Source: Sitta carolinensis | Lineage: Eukaryota; Chordata; Aves; Passeriformes; Sittidae | Assembly: GCA_032173965.1 (NCBI GenBank) | Contig: JAVUNC010000019.1 | Location: 4,712,501 to 4,776,500 of the forward strand | Length of the DNA stretch: 64,000 bases | Reading direction: 5' to 3' | Part shown: piece after piece, positions 1 through 14,600 of the stretch | How positions within the stretch are numbered: position 1 is the stretch's first letter | Layout: each line of letters starts with the position of its first letter | Translations under genes and position numbers: made by a program | Notes under the pieces: generated by a model | Databases searched by the model: none | What the model was told of the DNA's origin: nothing | Seen by the model: only the letters and a program-made list of their open reading frames with translations

Positions 1-2107
1 TTTGCTAGCCCTAAGGTGTAGCCAGTGTTACCATTCTCCCCCATGCTGGTATAACAGGAGAAGTAGTGCCCTGTTGAATAAAAGAGAGGTGGAGGATGGA
101 GATGGCTGAACGGCCTTCTAAAATAACATATGATATGAATAAAACTGCCTACAAAGCTCAGGGATTCTCCCCATGCTTCCTCATGCCTCATACACCAAAC
201 GTGCAAGAGACATGCAGCACTTGCCACATCATCCCCCTTCTGCTCAGAGCCCCAGCTGCTGTAGAACCTCTGCCACTCCACACATCTCCCCGATGTGCTC
301 ATGGTCATGGGACACGCTGTGCCTGAGCTGCCCTGGCCTGAACAGTCTCCTCCATGAAGGGGGAACAACCTCTGAGTCCATCAGATGTCCCTGCACCTTC
401 TGCTGTAGATCTGGCCCCTTTCTATCCACCCACATCAAGGTCTCTGTTTCCATACGGGGCTTTTCTACCCCAGCGCTTCAGCCTCTCTTACCTAGTAACC
501 ACAAGGAAGCACATCAAAATAAGAGGGCAATTAAGGGAAGAAATCTATGGGAGAAGAGAAGAAAAAACCATCTGAATCCAAAACACTAATATTTTCCTGC
601 AATGTCGTGTGATACATAGGCTGTGAAATGCAACTTACCCAAACAGATGCAGTGCAGACTACTCAAGGCTTCCGCTTTGGATCATTCTTTTTGGAAAATC
701 CCCTGTAGCTGCAGATAAACCTCGCCTCTGGAAATCCCCTGCTCACTGCACTACTGTCGTTTTTGTCCAGGGACAAAACCCCAGCTGTGCACTTTACTCT
801 CCTATGTGGGTAGTGGGAGGCCAATCTTGCATGAACAACATTTGGACAAGAGGCAGAGGTTATTTTTGGCCGCTCTGATAAGGAAAGAAGTCCAGGCTGA
901 GAAAGACAGGGAAGAATTTGACATGTCTCAGTTGGCATTTCCCCTACCAGGGGCAGGGGAAAGTTCAGCTGAAGAGGCAGCAAATGGGAGAGACACAGGG
1001 ATTGGAGCCAGGTCTTTCCCATGGTCCCAGCCCTTCTGCAGCCCCAACCAGCCCAAGGGGGACATATCCCTCCCATGACCACAGGGACCACACTAAGTGT
1101 TTTGCCAGGGAGAATGGCCTTATCCAGCACAGCACTGGCAGCATTGTTCCCTCATCCATACTATTGGCCAGGCTGCAAGGAGCAGCACAGCAGAACTCCG
1201 TGGACTGGGGTGACTGAGTCACTCCTGAGTGACCTGGAAACTGCAGCCACCATGGTCACTCACAGACTGTAGCAAATTAAAAAACTACCAGCAAACCTCA
1301 GGGATAGCTGCAGTTCCTGACAAATACCCCTCTTTCCTGTGCCAAGGAGATCTTGGCACAGACAAAAGAAGAGCTTGGCACAGTAAACTGAGGGCTTCCC
1401 TTCAATGAAATCAATGCTGGCAGACACGATGAGCATGTCTGAGGGCAGACACGGGGCTGGCATCACACAACAGTGATGTGTTGGACCTCAGCAGTGAGGG
1501 GAGCTGAGCACAAAGGGTTAAAATGATGTCACCTCATGCATGAAGAGGGGGCCCAGCATGGTGCCAAAACTCAGCTCCCTGCTGCCAGCCTGAAGCTGTC
1601 CCACAGGAGGGACCCAACTCCTGCCTGGCCCAGTCACTACAGAAGAGGGCCTGCAGGGAGGCACCCATCACAGCTCCTATGGCACAGAAGGAGATGAGTT
1701 TCACTTGGGACAACATTGGTCATACTCATCTGCCAAAACTGGGGCAGTAGTGACATTTCTGAGGTTCAGTACATGGAGCAGACCACCTGCTCTTCTCTTG
1801 CTACCTCATCAGAAATGGAAATTGAAAAATCCTGAAGTATCCCAAGAACTGCTACCTTACAGATGCATCCACAGATCCAAGGGCTCGCACACAGCTGCAG
1901 CCAGGTCGAGTCCCCCCTGGGGAGGGGGGCTGAGCAAGAAGTCAAACTGCCACCACCTTCCCAGTGGCCTTGCTTTGTGATGAACCAAACGCAGTTTCCT
2001 TGAGGACAGCATGATGCTGCCACAGTTTGTGCTTTGTCTGCCTCTTAGTTCTTTCTAAGCCTCAACTTGTTTAGCTTTTTAGTAATTTGATGGCAGCCAA
2101 TAGAATC
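1..2107. other. Unique non-coding sequence
   Basis: No gene, RNA or repeat is recognised here. Open frames up to 155 codons exist on both strands (for example minus 663-1130), but they overlap one another in several frames, carry no recognisable domain and look like chance frames in moderately GC-rich bird DNA. A promoter-less, intergenic or intronic reading is the simplest. Confidence 0.6.
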
Positions 2108-2210
2108 AATCCCACTTTCTAGAGGGAGAAAAGGGGACACAAACAGGAAGCATAAGTCCATGACAGTTAAAACAGATCTCAGCAGGACTGAGTTAGAACT
2201 TAAACTTGCC
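2108..2210 (-). repeat. MIR / CORE-SINE-like ancient relic (weak)
   Basis: The stretch starts CCCACTTTCTAGAGGGAGAA and continues through GGGGACACAAACAGG and a run resembling the antisense of the MIR middle part (the 'cccattttacagatgaggaaactgaggc ... aaggtcac' pattern). Similarity is loose and judged by eye. MIR-type SINEs are old amniote repeats, so a heavily decayed copy is plausible in a bird. It could equally be unique sequence with a chance resemblance. Confidence 0.25.
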
Positions 2211-5200
2211 TTACCAGCAAGTCCAGCCTTCCTCTTTTCCCTGGTGTTTCTTACAGGTCTGGGCTTGGAACTCTGAAGGCAGGTTAAAATGAAAGGAGGA
2301 TGTGGTTCTGTAACTCAAACAGAAAGAGGAAGTGATTAAAGTCAACAGTTTTATTAAATAAGTTCTAGGTCAGTCCAAATTCTATATCTTGTATATGTTT
2401 GAATAACACCATTTTCTTCAAGAGACCTGTACCAGACATAAAAGAACATTGATAGTTTCACCTGACTGATGGTAGGGAAACACTAAGACTAAGCAATGAT
2501 CATTTTTTGGTCACTGAGCAACTAATTAGGATGCAGGTAAAAGGGATAAACTCTTCCTGAAGCAGTTCATAGGCAGGTGGATTCACCTGCAGCCAGCTCT
2601 GCACTGGTGTGTATATCCTGAGGGACCTGACCCCACACTCATACCATTACAAACACACTGATTTTGGTGATCCAGGTGGGATCTCTGGGAGTTACCTGGT
2701 GCAGTCACCTGCTCACGGCAGGGCCTGTCTCAAAGAGGCAGCTCACTTTGCAGCCAGATCCCCCAGCTTCTCTTCAGAGTTTTAGGATTTACAGAGAAGA
2801 AGAGGGGAAGAAGCAATTCCCAATCCAGCCATCAAGCTTCAGAGGCTTCCAGGTAGTTGGTTGAGCACCCTGGAAGGGATGTGATGGACAGGTCATGCTT
2901 CACCAGTCATCCCCTGCTGAGCTGCTGCCAGCGCAGTCAGCGCTGCGACAACCCCACTGCCGCAGATCTGGGTCAGCCCCGAGGAAACAAACGTCCCCTC
3001 CCTCCCTCCATCCCGGCTCTGGCCAGGGTGTGCACTGGCATCATCTTTTCTTTGTGTCTCCTCATCTGATGAGGATTTCCACCCACTCCTCCTCACCCAC
3101 ACCACACACCCCCCCACCATTTTTTGGACGCGTTCCCAAACTCATTCCAAGCCCCCAGCAGCCGCAGAGCAGACATTTTTAGCGGGTGAAACGCAAAGGA
3201 AAATTCACATGGAACAACATGCCTTGCAGCTGGCATCTCAAGTGAACAAAATCAGGGCGTGCTCCAGATTTGCTGCAACTGCCCTGAGAAAGGTTTTTCA
3301 AAAGCCACTGCCGTGCGAGCACTTCTGCTGTGCTGCGCTCATTAAAGTCCCCTCCTAATCTCCAGTGAATATTTGCCCAAGGCCCTCAGCCCATGTCTTA
3401 AAATTGACAAGAGACTGGAAGTCTCTGATAAAAGAAGAGGCGAGACAGTGGCAGCCAGAGATACCAAAGGTCGAAGTTGAAACACATTGCAGGTCCAAAC
3501 AGATTTAGCCTGCTCATTTTTAGCTGCTTCCCATCAGTGCACTGCACTTCCCCCTAAATATTATGGACAGAAAATAAGTGCAGGCTGTACTCTCCATGTG
3601 GCAAAGTTCAGTGCAGAGTGGAGACTCTCCTGCAACAGCCTTAAGGAGGATGTGTCAGGGCATCCCAGTGGATCCACAGAGGAATCCCTGCTCCCTTCCC
3701 TAGAGTTGAGGGTCTTGTGGCTCCATTGCAATGGAGCATTTTCTCCAAATAACAGCATTTTCATCACTCAAATATCCTCACTGTGATGGATCATTTATAT
3801 CTAAGCCATCTGAGAGTCAGCAAAAGGTTTGAAATCTTTCTTCTAAACATTCAGTGGGCTCATAGTTTAATTTTTCAGGTCACAGCCCTTTCCCTCTCTT
3901 GTCTCCCTGCTCTGCATCAGAAACACCACTTACACAGGCAACCACCTGCCTGCTGTTCCAGGCTGCATCCTTTCCCAACTGGGAAACACAAATGGCCATC
4001 TCCTTGATCCTGCTGGGCTAATTAAGGCTAGATAGGAACAGGATTGGGAAGCAATTCAAGAAAAAATTGTATCTTGCTCCCCACTATCTTAGAGAAAATG
4101 TCCTCCAAAGTCAGCACTTCAGATGAAAAAGGAGGAAAAAAGGGAGAGGCATTGACCAGACCTCCACTTAAATCAGGGTAGCAAGTAAACGTTCAGAGAA
4201 GTTTCTTAGCAAGGTAGTAGCAGACAGGGACCAAGAGCTTTAGACAAAAAGAGATTTTTTCATTCCCCTTGGGTTCAGGGGTGTGGTTAGCAGCTCCATT
4301 CCCAGCTTCTCTGTCTCATGAAAGCAAGTCCCAAAGAATCTGACTTGGGGTACTGGCTCCCAAGCAAAATCAATTGAGTTCATTAGGCACAGCCTAATCT
4401 AGGGTTTGGAGAAATTATTCACTCCAAATGAAAACCTTTTTTAATGTTACATGAACTAGAACATTATTTTAAGGGGTATTGCATTTCGTAGAAAATAGCA
4501 TCAGAAAAAAAAGGAAACCAAAACCTGTGCTAAATTTCTGCACAGCCTGCAAAGCCTCATTTCCTATTTCATACCAAAAATGCTACCATGAAACTGTTTC
4601 AAATTTTTAATACCCTGCAAAAGTGTTAACAGTTACTGGCCACGTGTAATTCAAAAGAATCACATCTGATAACTCTGAGTCATCAAAACTGTAGCAAAAA
4701 TCCTGCAAAAGCAGGCATTTTGCAAGACTATCATTATTCTGCCCCTTAAATAAGCCTTATTAACAGGAAGAATCGAGGTGGCCCCTGCTGCATGGAAGTT
4801 AATCAGAAGGAGCTAATTTCGGATCCAATGTTCCTGATACTTTTTGCGGGCTTGCTGGAAATTCTCGTGGAGCCATTTAAAAAAGGGTTTTTTTTAAGGA
4901 GCCACTTGTCAGTTTAACCCACGTTTGAGACTATTATTTGCCAAGCCGAGGAGTAGAGCCAGCTTGCACACAGCAGAGGGCTAGTGAAGTGGAGGGCTCT
5001 CATGCAAGGCAAGACCAGATGGGACTTCCAAATCAATTTAAAAGGCCTGAAGATAATTTCCTTCTTTGCTTGGGAACTGCTAAAAGACAATCAACAGCTT
5101 CATGGCCCTTTCTGTTGTTTTAGATGATTTGGTGGAAGGAAAAACATTGTTCTTAGCACAAAAATCCATCCAAGCAGAACATGTTTGAAACAATCCCAAG

Positions 5201-7004
5201 CACTAAAACTATTTTTATTAAAAAGTTGCAGTAGTTTATTCTTCCTTTATGCCTGTTGGATGACATTAGCAGGACAGTAGCTCATGGCAGGGCAGCAATC
5301 TAAGCATCATGGATGATTTAAAAACTCCCCTATTAGCAAAGCTAAGTAACTTTGTTATATATGGCAAAAATTTTATAAAGGCTTATAAGCGAATCAGAGA
5401 ATAAAATTCTCCTAAGCTTTTTGGTCTGGAAATTCAGTTTTTTAGACACTGGTATCTGGCACAGGTCAGAGCAAGAAATGATGCAGTTTCAGGGACACAT
5501 TCAACTCCAGCATTTCCAATCTGTGTCATGATAAACCTAAAAAGTCCCATTTTTAAGTTTTTCTGTCAGCTAGAAGTTATTTTAAAATAAATCAATTCAA
5601 AAGTGCAGAAATACCTTCCTTCTACCACACCACAATATGAAGTACTGTTGCCTTTGTTAGGTTTTAATGTTAACATTCCCTTCAACTTACACTGCCCAAG
5701 TGAAAAGCAGTAGGAGCTCTGCTGTTTGAAACCAAATGCCTTCCTCTTGTCACATCAATCCAGTCTGGCACCGCTCAGAACAAGTCAAAGATGCCCCAAG
5801 CAGCCATGTGTCCCCTCCTTCTACCCCTGAATGCTGGTGTGAGCCCACAACATGTTCTATTTTGACAGACTCCATTTTCCAATGCAAATGTGGTTTGGAG
5901 AAAAGCTCTGAGCCATCTCTGGGGCTCCAAAGGCTCTGTGCCGAGGCACACGAACACACAGGCTGAGCTGAGTGCTCTCCTGTCAAAAAACAGGCACAAA
6001 AGACATTTCACCAGGGGTGCAATGGCCTCTTCCTTGCTTTTCATATCCTTGTGTAATGATTTCATACTCAGATTGCAAGGGATTTTTTTTCTCCCTCTCT
6101 GTGCTCGGGGCTGTGCAGATTCTACCGCAACGTACACATTAAACAGTCGCTGGCAGGGCTCTATAATCACCCAGGAATGCAATGGGTGTCACATGGGGCT
6201 TTGCTCAATACAGCTGTTCACTGGCCCAGCTGAACAATAAACATTTGAAGTATGGCAAATGTTCTTTGAGGGAGAAGGTTTGTTATTAGTGTAAATACAA
6301 AAGGACCCTTGAAATGGCCCAACAACTTCAGCTTCACATCCGGAGTGCCCAGAGTTATGAAGCTGGAGAATACAGAAGTTGAAAACCAAGATGTTATTTT
6401 CTTGTTATTCAAGCAGTGAGAATTCATTTAAAAATATCTGTATGACCTCAGGGGAGTCACAACCACAGAACCCAGAAGATTAAAGAAAATAAGCTTAAAA
6501 TACCTTCCTCAAAGAGTCATGCATTTCTTTCCTGATTGTAAGAAGTGATGGGCAAACCTAAAAAGGTCCAGAGGTTTGGATACATCTCCAGAGCAGCTGA
6601 TGCCTTTTTTAAATGCCCCTCAGGGAAGATTTCTGCTCCCATTTAAAGGAGCAAGGAAGCTGGTAAAGTTTGAGCTCATGCCTTTGCACTGCCAATCTGA
6701 GTCCCTCACTACCTGCTACTACACAAATAATTGATACTCCAAATCCAACCCAAATAGCAGCAATGTTGGCCAAACCACAGAAGAGGTAAGAAGCTGCAAA
6801 GAGCCCGTAGAAAGTTTTTCAGATGGTATTTTCTGTGGGCAGAGAGTCCTGGGAGAGATTAAAACCATAGACAGTCACAAAACAGAAGAAAATACAAGCT
6901 GGAGGCTTTCTCAGAGAGTGCAGTTTTCCCCATCAGTGATATTCTTCCTGTTATGCCAGACTACTCATAGCTGACTGCATTTGCACAGCAACCAGCCAGC
7001 AACG
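2211..7004. other. Unique non-coding sequence
   Basis: No gene is recognised. The sequence is mixed: CT-rich and moderately GC-rich around 2.7-3.2 kb, AT-rich around 4.4-5.6 kb. Open frames are all below about 135 codons, with no domain I can name. Nothing resembling a CR1 or LTR terminus was found. Confidence 0.6.
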
Positions 7005-7020
7005 TTTTTTTTTTTTTTTT
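7005..7020. repeat. Poly(T) tract, 16 bp
   Basis: Uninterrupted run of 16 T following AACG, then AATTTATATTTG. No transposon body is recognisable next to it, so it is a simple homopolymer rather than a proven retrotransposon tail. Confidence 0.9.
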
Positions 7021-9279
7021 AATTTATATTTGCTCTGAATTACATGTTTTCTGGTGTCAGCTTTAGAGGTAGATAAAACCTAGCTGAAGCAACAGCTTTT
7101 AAATCAGCTATCATCTGTGCTTCAGTCAACAGAAACCTTTAATTAAAGCATTGAGTTACACGGGTTCTGGTTACCATATAACTAGCAACATCTTCAAATA
7201 TTTGGATTGTAAACAACCTCCATAACTTGGAGACAGGCATCATCTTTCCTACTTCACATTGAAGGCTTTGCAGGCATTTTGTAGAGGTCTGGCAACAGGG
7301 AATGACAGAAGGAAGTGCTGATAAGGTGCTGCAGCTCAGCAATAAGGTAGTACAGGGAAAATACAGTAAATAAGTAATGGTTTGTGATCTCTTCTTTTCC
7401 TTGCTTTGGGAAAAAACTCTAGGATCTTTGCATTTATATCATCCCAGACCTGGATGATGTCACACCAAGGCATGAAGCTCCCTAATGCTCTGGATGAAAG
7501 TACAAAAGGGTGTTGATTTTACAGTACATACTAGCCAGCTGCTTTCAGTAGTATAGAGCTACTTCTTTATGAGTGATATTGTAAGCATCCTATTTATTCT
7601 TGCTCTTCACATTCAGGAGGAAGGACTTGCATATTAAAAAAGAGCACTGGACATTAGAAGAATTTATGGAGGAAAAGAAGAACTGAAGAGATTCCTATTA
7701 GCTAGATGAAAAACATTAGATGTGCTTAATCAGTAGGTATTTTGATTAACATGCAATAAGTATCTGCTCAATCTAAATAGGCTGAGCTTGCTAAAACACT
7801 CCACAGACCAGATGTAAGATGGTATGCAGACAGCCTAGCAACTTTAAATTCTTACTCAATTCAGAGTAATAGAATTTTGTATATCTGTAAATTTTTGTGA
7901 GCATCAATTACAAATTATTTCTGCCCCATGTTCCTCTACCATCAATCAAGAAAGAGTCTGTTGTCTATAATCCAATACTAAAATACATGTCAAGCAGAAC
8001 CCCTCACAGAAGAACAGACAGCAGATGATGGTAGACATATGGCTGTCTTTAGAAATCCTGCCCTTATCCAAAACTATGAAATTGCTATATTTACCTTTTC
8101 CAAAAAGCACTCTGAGGTCTCTGGGTTTAGGTTTCACTTTAATGAAGCATTTCAGAAGAGGAGAAGCATCCAAGTGTAAAGCCATGACCCAAACCAGAGT
8201 CTGTACCTGCCACCAATCCCTGGAGGAACATACATTTATGAGATCCCTGTCAGATCACAAGCTCATCAGGCTCACCAGAAAGTCTCTGCATGATAACAGC
8301 TGCCCTAGAGGAGCCTGCTAACGTCCACCCTAGGCCTCAGCTGTAAACTTGATGTCTCCTCCATCTTTCACTTCTCTTGAGAGGTGAATCCAGCAGGCTC
8401 TCTCCTCTGGTCATCAGCTCCCAAAAATGACACTTTAGGGACGTCACCTCCTCCCCTAGCCTTTGAGTATTAGAAGGTATATTTACCATATAAAGATACC
8501 ACTGTATTTTTATAGCAGCTGGCCTAGAAGGGGAGATTCAGCTCCTTTCTCAGCCCACCTCATACCTTCTCATGGGGCATTTAATTGCCAAACGCAGTCA
8601 GATTAGACGGAGAGATGGTGAAGAGCAAAACAGAGACAAGAACAGCTCTGCACCTCTCCCTCTGGAGTGAAAAATCCACTGATTGTGGGACTAGACAGAA
8701 AGAGGGAGAAAACAACCACTGAGGGGGCATCAGTCTGAAGCCTGGTCAGGCTGGACTGATTCTGAGGCTGTGTTTGGGTTTTAATCAATAAGCACTCAAT
8801 GTTTAGTGTATAAACAGCCACTGAAGGAGCTCCAATCTGGGCCAATGCCTAAGAGAATGCTATTAAAATGCAACAGACATTGCCTCATTAAGAGCCACGC
8901 AGCACAAAATGTCCTATTTTGCAGAGCTAAGCATGAGACACCTTGTCTTGTCTTGGAAGGTTTTTAAAGGGTTGTGGTATCATGTTCACCTCAGTGGGGA
9001 GGTTTTCACTGACTCACCAAAGCAGGATCAGGTCGTTATGGCAATAGATCTTGCTAAACACAGAGACACATCCCTGATTCCAGAGTGCCCAGCACGCTGC
9101 CATGCTCACATTTCTGCATGGGGACTCAGGATAGGCAAAAACTGGGAATATTGTTATTCTCCTGGCATCCCAAAGCCACACAACCACACAACTTAAAGCA
9201 CCACCCTTAGGCACTTCACATTTATTTGCTCGTGTGCTCCCTACAACAGGTATATTTCTGTTTGGATTTTTGGTTAGGG
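7021..9279. other. Unique non-coding sequence
   Basis: AT-rich sequence without a recognised gene or repeat. The longest frames are about 80-100 codons (for example plus 8025-8321) and have no recognisable domain. Confidence 0.6.
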
Positions 9280-9298
9280 TTTTTTTTTTTTTTTTTTT
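9280..9298. repeat. Poly(T) tract, 19 bp
   Basis: Uninterrupted run of 19 T after GGTTAGGG and before GTGGGCTGC. It is a simple homopolymer, probably length-variable between individuals. Confidence 0.9.
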
Positions 9299-11484
9299 GT
9301 GGGCTGCTCTTCTAAATCCTTAATCTCTGCATTGGTTAAAGAAGTAAGAACATATTGTGTGTTCCAAGCAGTGTAGATACAGCTAGGAAGGCCCCCTCCC
9401 CTAATTAAAACCACCCATTTACTTTTTGTGTACAGACAAACATAACGCAGCAGGAAACAACTGTCATATCAAATACCCCCTTATGGTAATTGTGGTTAAA
9501 TACTGACTTTTTAATGGTAACATACTTATAGGGGTTTGGCAACAGATGCAAAAATAAGTAATCACTTTTTCTGGAGGGCTACCAAAATGGCAGGTTTCCC
9601 AAGTCAATCAGTACTCCCAGGGACTGGGAATGTAGAAAGCAATTTAATGCTGCAAGGAATATGACAATCTATTTATAATGGCACAGTGTGAGAGGCTGAG
9701 AGGAGAAACTGCAGCTGTTGTATAAGGATTATAACTGACTGATTGTTTCTAACAAAATGTATTGCTATATCAGAAGGAAGTACAAGTTTAGCTGCCTGGC
9801 TGATTTTCTTTCCCTTGTACAGGTGTGGTGCCAGCTTGAATGAAATCAGGCACCAAGACCAAAAATTCCACTTTATCTCGCCCTGGACACTCCGGGGTAG
9901 CCTCTGTCAACTCTCTTGGGGACTCACTGCATCAGAAGCCATCCAGCCTTTGCTAAAGTGAAGAGAAAGGCTAGCCCAGATTCAGAAGACCCCACAGGAG
10001 CATCATGAGCGTTAGAGAGCATCCCTGAGTGTTAAATAATAGTCCTCCCTCTTCAGTTCTTGAAAAAGCATCACTTCCTGTTTCATATTTACTTCTTTTC
10101 CAGCTTCCATATGTATTTCTATGGGCTGTTAAATAACAGCCCCTCCATCCTAAGAGAAGGCTTCTCTCTAGCACAGAAAAGCAAATGATTCCTGTCTTCT
10201 ATGTACTGCACATTACACATGCCAGATGTTATAAAGACTATTAGGTTTAGGATCAAGGACACAAAAAACCAGCAAAATTATCAGAGCACCCAATGCCACT
10301 CACTTTGAAGAAGTGATCCAGCAGCCAGCCCACCCCCAGGACACTTGGGTTCATACTGTGCTTTTCACCCTGGTTTGAAAGGGCCAAGGACTACAGCAGC
10401 AGCAGTGCAAGACTCTCCAGCAATGTATGCAAGGTCCAAGATCCTTTGTAAAAAACAAAACAGGCTGAACAAAACACACTTTTATCAAGTAGGATGCTAA
10501 GCATGATCCTGCTGTTAATATAAGCATGGGGACTTTTTGCTCATTGATGTGGTTAACCATTGTGCAGGGTGGTGTTCATCTCCAAAATCTCTGCTCATGC
10601 TTTCCCTGCAAGGAGATAATGCAAGCCTGATGATTTCTTTCCTACATCCTTATCTATTACACAGTCAGCTAAAATCTGGGAGACAGAGAGATGAGAATCC
10701 TCCTGCATGTAAATCACTCTGTTTTACACCCTTTACACCCTTGGAGCATGCATTTTCCTTGGCTGTTTGGTGGAAACAAATCTGGTCCTCAGTTTATGCA
10801 TCCCACTATCCCAACCCCCTGAAAGCCAGATACCAGCAGATACTTGGGTCTCTTGATTCTAAGGATGAAGGGTTGGTAAAGACACTCAGACAATTAATGT
10901 CTCCCACTGCTTTGCCTTTCCCCATCACCTCAGGATCATTCTCTACCACACAAAGGTCTGATGCACATGCTCAGGCTTTTGCCAGAGTGGTTATTCCTTT
11001 GGGTTGTTTTCCATGGTACATCTTGGATATGTAGCACTTCCACATTTTTGCCCATCTGGAAGAACCCCCTGATTATTTGGCAGGTTTGCCAGCTAGGGAC
11101 ACCCAGAGATGCCACCACACTGGGTGGGGGTCACCCCAGCATTGAGACAAAGCCAAAGTAGACTGCAGCACATCACTAAAGCCCAGATTAGGCACCTGGC
11201 TGCTGCAAGCCAGCCACCAGCAGCCCTTCATTCCCAGCCAGCTCTTGCATGGCAAGCCACCCACACACACAGACCTTGCACCTGGAGGAGGTGGGGGTGG
11301 GGTTTTGTGCTGTTTGCAGAGAGGTTTATTGCTCTTTGAATCACACAGAGAGCTGTGGCAATATGACTCTACCTGCTCTCCCAGCCCTGCCCAGTGGCAC
11401 AGAGGGAAAACAATTTTTTGCTACATTCTAGATGGGCAGCTGAGGTCATCTTGGGGAACAAGATCTTTCTATAAATACGCAGAG
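9299..11484. other. Unique non-coding sequence
   Basis: No recognised gene. A 165-codon frame on the plus strand (10537-11034) is the longest here. Its translation has no recognisable family, no compositional signature of a domain and several overlapping frames on the other strand, so I treat it as chance. Confidence 0.55.
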
Positions 11485-11610
11485 AGTTCTAGTATTTCTA
11501 CAGCACCTTTCATCAGGGATCTTAAAGAACTTCGAAATACTGAACCTCACCAGATGTTCAGCCCTGTAAGGGCTGGGGTAGTGAAGGGAAACTGGGAGAG
11601 AGCTCCTGCA
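11485..11610. repeat. Ancient repeat relic (SINE/L3-like, weak)
   Basis: Contains CAGCACCTTTCATCAGGGAT followed by a TTAAAGAACTT motif and, further on, GGGAAACTGGGAGAGAG. This order (cttt-catc, ggatcttaaag, then a 'gaaactg' block) resembles old amniote SINE/LINE-L3 type repeats. A similar motif order appears near 55.07 kb in this window. Identification is by eye only. Confidence 0.3.
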
Positions 11611-14600
11611 ATGCCTTGTTTCAGCAGACTGCTGTAAGAACAAGAAACCATGTAGGTAACCTGAGAAACGGTGTATGGGGCTCCAGGGGATTTTTGCTTC
11701 TAGAAAGTTTCCATTTGCATCTTTCAAAACTTTCTCTTTCAATTAGAAGATAATTAAAATTATGTTCAGAGACAAAATCCTAATCCTGGTGCCTTCTGGA
11801 AGCCTCAAGTCAGGCTCCATAGCTCTGCTGCATGCACTAAAGCTCACCAGCCATTCCCAGTTATGATAACATGCACATAGATGTTCTGAATACACCTAAC
11901 AGTGATATCAAGAAGCCAATGCAATTAATCTTCATTCTTCAACACTGAAGAATGAAATCAAGTAGTGCTTTAAAGCTGAAATAATTTATTCCATTAGAAG
12001 ATACCTTTTTTACCCCTTCTGATTAGTGCAATGAGGCCTTACTACAATTAAAATTAGACCTAATAGGTTTTCAGTATCTAAATAAGAGACCTCAATACTA
12101 CCTATCCTTTGGCCTCATCCAAACTGCAAGACTTTGCTATATCACCCACCTCCATGGCCCAGGTACATGGGATTTTCTCTCCTTCCCCCTCTCAACAGCT
12201 GAGTTTCTATGTGAAAGAAAACCAACCAGAGACCAAAGGCAGCTGTAACATGCTCTGCTCCAGACAGGCTCACAGGGCACCTGCTGAGCATTTCTGACTC
12301 CCTCTTCAGCAAAGACTGTGCCACAGCAGAAGCTCAACTTCTCCAGTCCATCACAGTAAGTGGGAAGAAGGTGTCACTCCAGGAAGCACACAGCAGGTGG
12401 GGATGGCTCTAAGCAGCCAAGGTGAATCCTGCTGGTTCTGGGAGCTAGGAGAGAACCCCCAGGCAATCCCTGCTCTGTGGTTCCTTCCCTAAATCACACC
12501 CACCCCCACCCTTTCCCAAAGCCAAAGGGCAGAAAGAAGGCTACATCTGAGAATCCATCCTCCCTGAAAATTTTTCCTGTGTAAGCTACTACCTTCAGGT
12601 ACAGGATCATAGCAAAAACTTACTGGAACAACAACCCCTTTCTCCTTATATCCAAGAGCTTCACCCCACAAGACATTCTAGGTGCTCCTGAAAAGAGAGG
12701 CCAGCCTGTAGAACCAACTCTTCCAATTGGGGTGAGTGGGTGCAATGGAAGTAAGGAAATTTATGGCAGGAGAGAGGTACCCCATGGATTCAGGTGTCCC
12801 TGGCAGCTCGAGGTATTGACAGCTACCTTATGGAGTCATATCCTGCAGCTGCACCTCAGCAGCAGCTAAACCAGGTAGAGAGGAGGAACAGAACTCCATC
12901 TTGGGAGACCTAGAAGCATTATGATGAGGAGTGCCCACACTGAGATGAAGGTTACTTCATTTTAGTAGCTGGATTCGGCACAGATCTCTTCAAATGCAGT
13001 CTTTTTATTAGTCATATTTTCATAGGTGCCAAGAATCTAGCTACAAAGAACACTGTACAACTCAGGCATGGAAAAAGTTAGTTCTTTGTGGTATTGCATT
13101 TTAGATGAAAAACCACTTCCTCTCTTCCACAGCAAGGCAAGAAAGCGTAGGCTTCAGTTTTATCAGTCATTGCATCTGCGCCTTCTTAACAAGTTTAAAG
13201 TCTGTGAGCCAAAAATGTATCTTTGCCTCTTTGACATTCATGTAAATTTGAAACATGTATAACTTCATTGGAGTTTACAATGGTAAAAATGATGAATGCT
13301 GGAATTTCGGTCTTTTCATTCAACAAGAACAAATTGTTTCACAGAATAATATGCTTTCTCTTGAGAAGGCTCAGAAGTTATTTCTCAAGCTACGCCAACA
13401 AACCACGTGGATTTTCAATGAGCTGCTGCACATGGATTCAGGGTGGGTTCTGGATGAGTTACCTGCTCTGGGATAGCAGCATGGCTCTCTAGTGACAGGG
13501 GTGTCTGGGGAAAAGGAAGCACTCACTGTTGCTCACCACCCTTACTGGTGGTTCCTCCCAGTCACGCTACAATCTGCTTTAACCATTTAAAGAACAAACC
13601 TTTTCCTCTTCTGGCATTTGTTATTTCTTCCACTTCTTGTTATCACAGCAGAAACCCACAAGTATCTTTTTTAAGGTTGTCTTTACACACTGAATTTTCA
13701 CTAGGAGATTAAAAAAGGTTGGCAGTGGGGAGATGTATCTTTCTGTCCCTTATCTCAGGCCTAAACATTCAGGTATCTTCATGAGGGACATTACTTCTTT
13801 AGTGTCTTTCCTCAGTTGAGCTAAGTGTGATTCTCAGTGTATTTCTGTGGCTATCCATAACTTTTTTATCTGTCTCTCTGCTTAGCCAGCTGTCTGGTTT
13901 GATATTTCCAGTTTGCACTTAACCAGGCTGGATATTCCCCCTTTGTCTTTCCCCATAGTCATATGCATCAATCAGAGCCTTTTTTATTCTTTCTGCAGCA
14001 GATAGGGAAGAAATATAGATGGAGCCATGCTCAACAATGCTTTCATAAAAGAAATCAACACCACACAAGAGGCTCTGGCCATAACAACCTTAAGATATGG
14101 TAACAATTTGAAATAGAATATAGGTTTATAAGCTATTAAAAAAACCCCAAGTAATAACATCTTGTACTTATGTAAGAAAAATGTTGACCTCTTAGTATGA
14201 ACTACAGTATGGCTGATAACAATATACCCCTGTGAGCTAAAGGCCTGGGTTTTATTATAGTCATTTAACTGATGAATAATTTCAGATGTAGAAAAGACAA
14301 AATCATTTATACAGATATTACACCTATTTTGGTAGCAGAACAGGAAACGCTGCCCAGGTGACCTTCTTTAAGGATGAGATTTTCACAATCCTAAATTCTT
14401 AATAACTGCTGTAATTGTTAAGGGTATTTAATTCATTGGTTTTAATAAAGCATGACAATAGCTGATGAACATTGCACCAGAATGTCACTGCTGCTTTCCC
14501 TCTGGCACCTCAGCTTCCCGGTGTTCAGGAAACAGTTTCGGCATCCCCATCTGAGTTTTTCAATAACAAATCTCAGATCTCTAGTCAGTCTAGAATATTA

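Noticed and set aside
10537..11034. 165-codon plus-strand open frame
   Set aside because: Translation shows no family resemblance and neighbouring frames are equally open.
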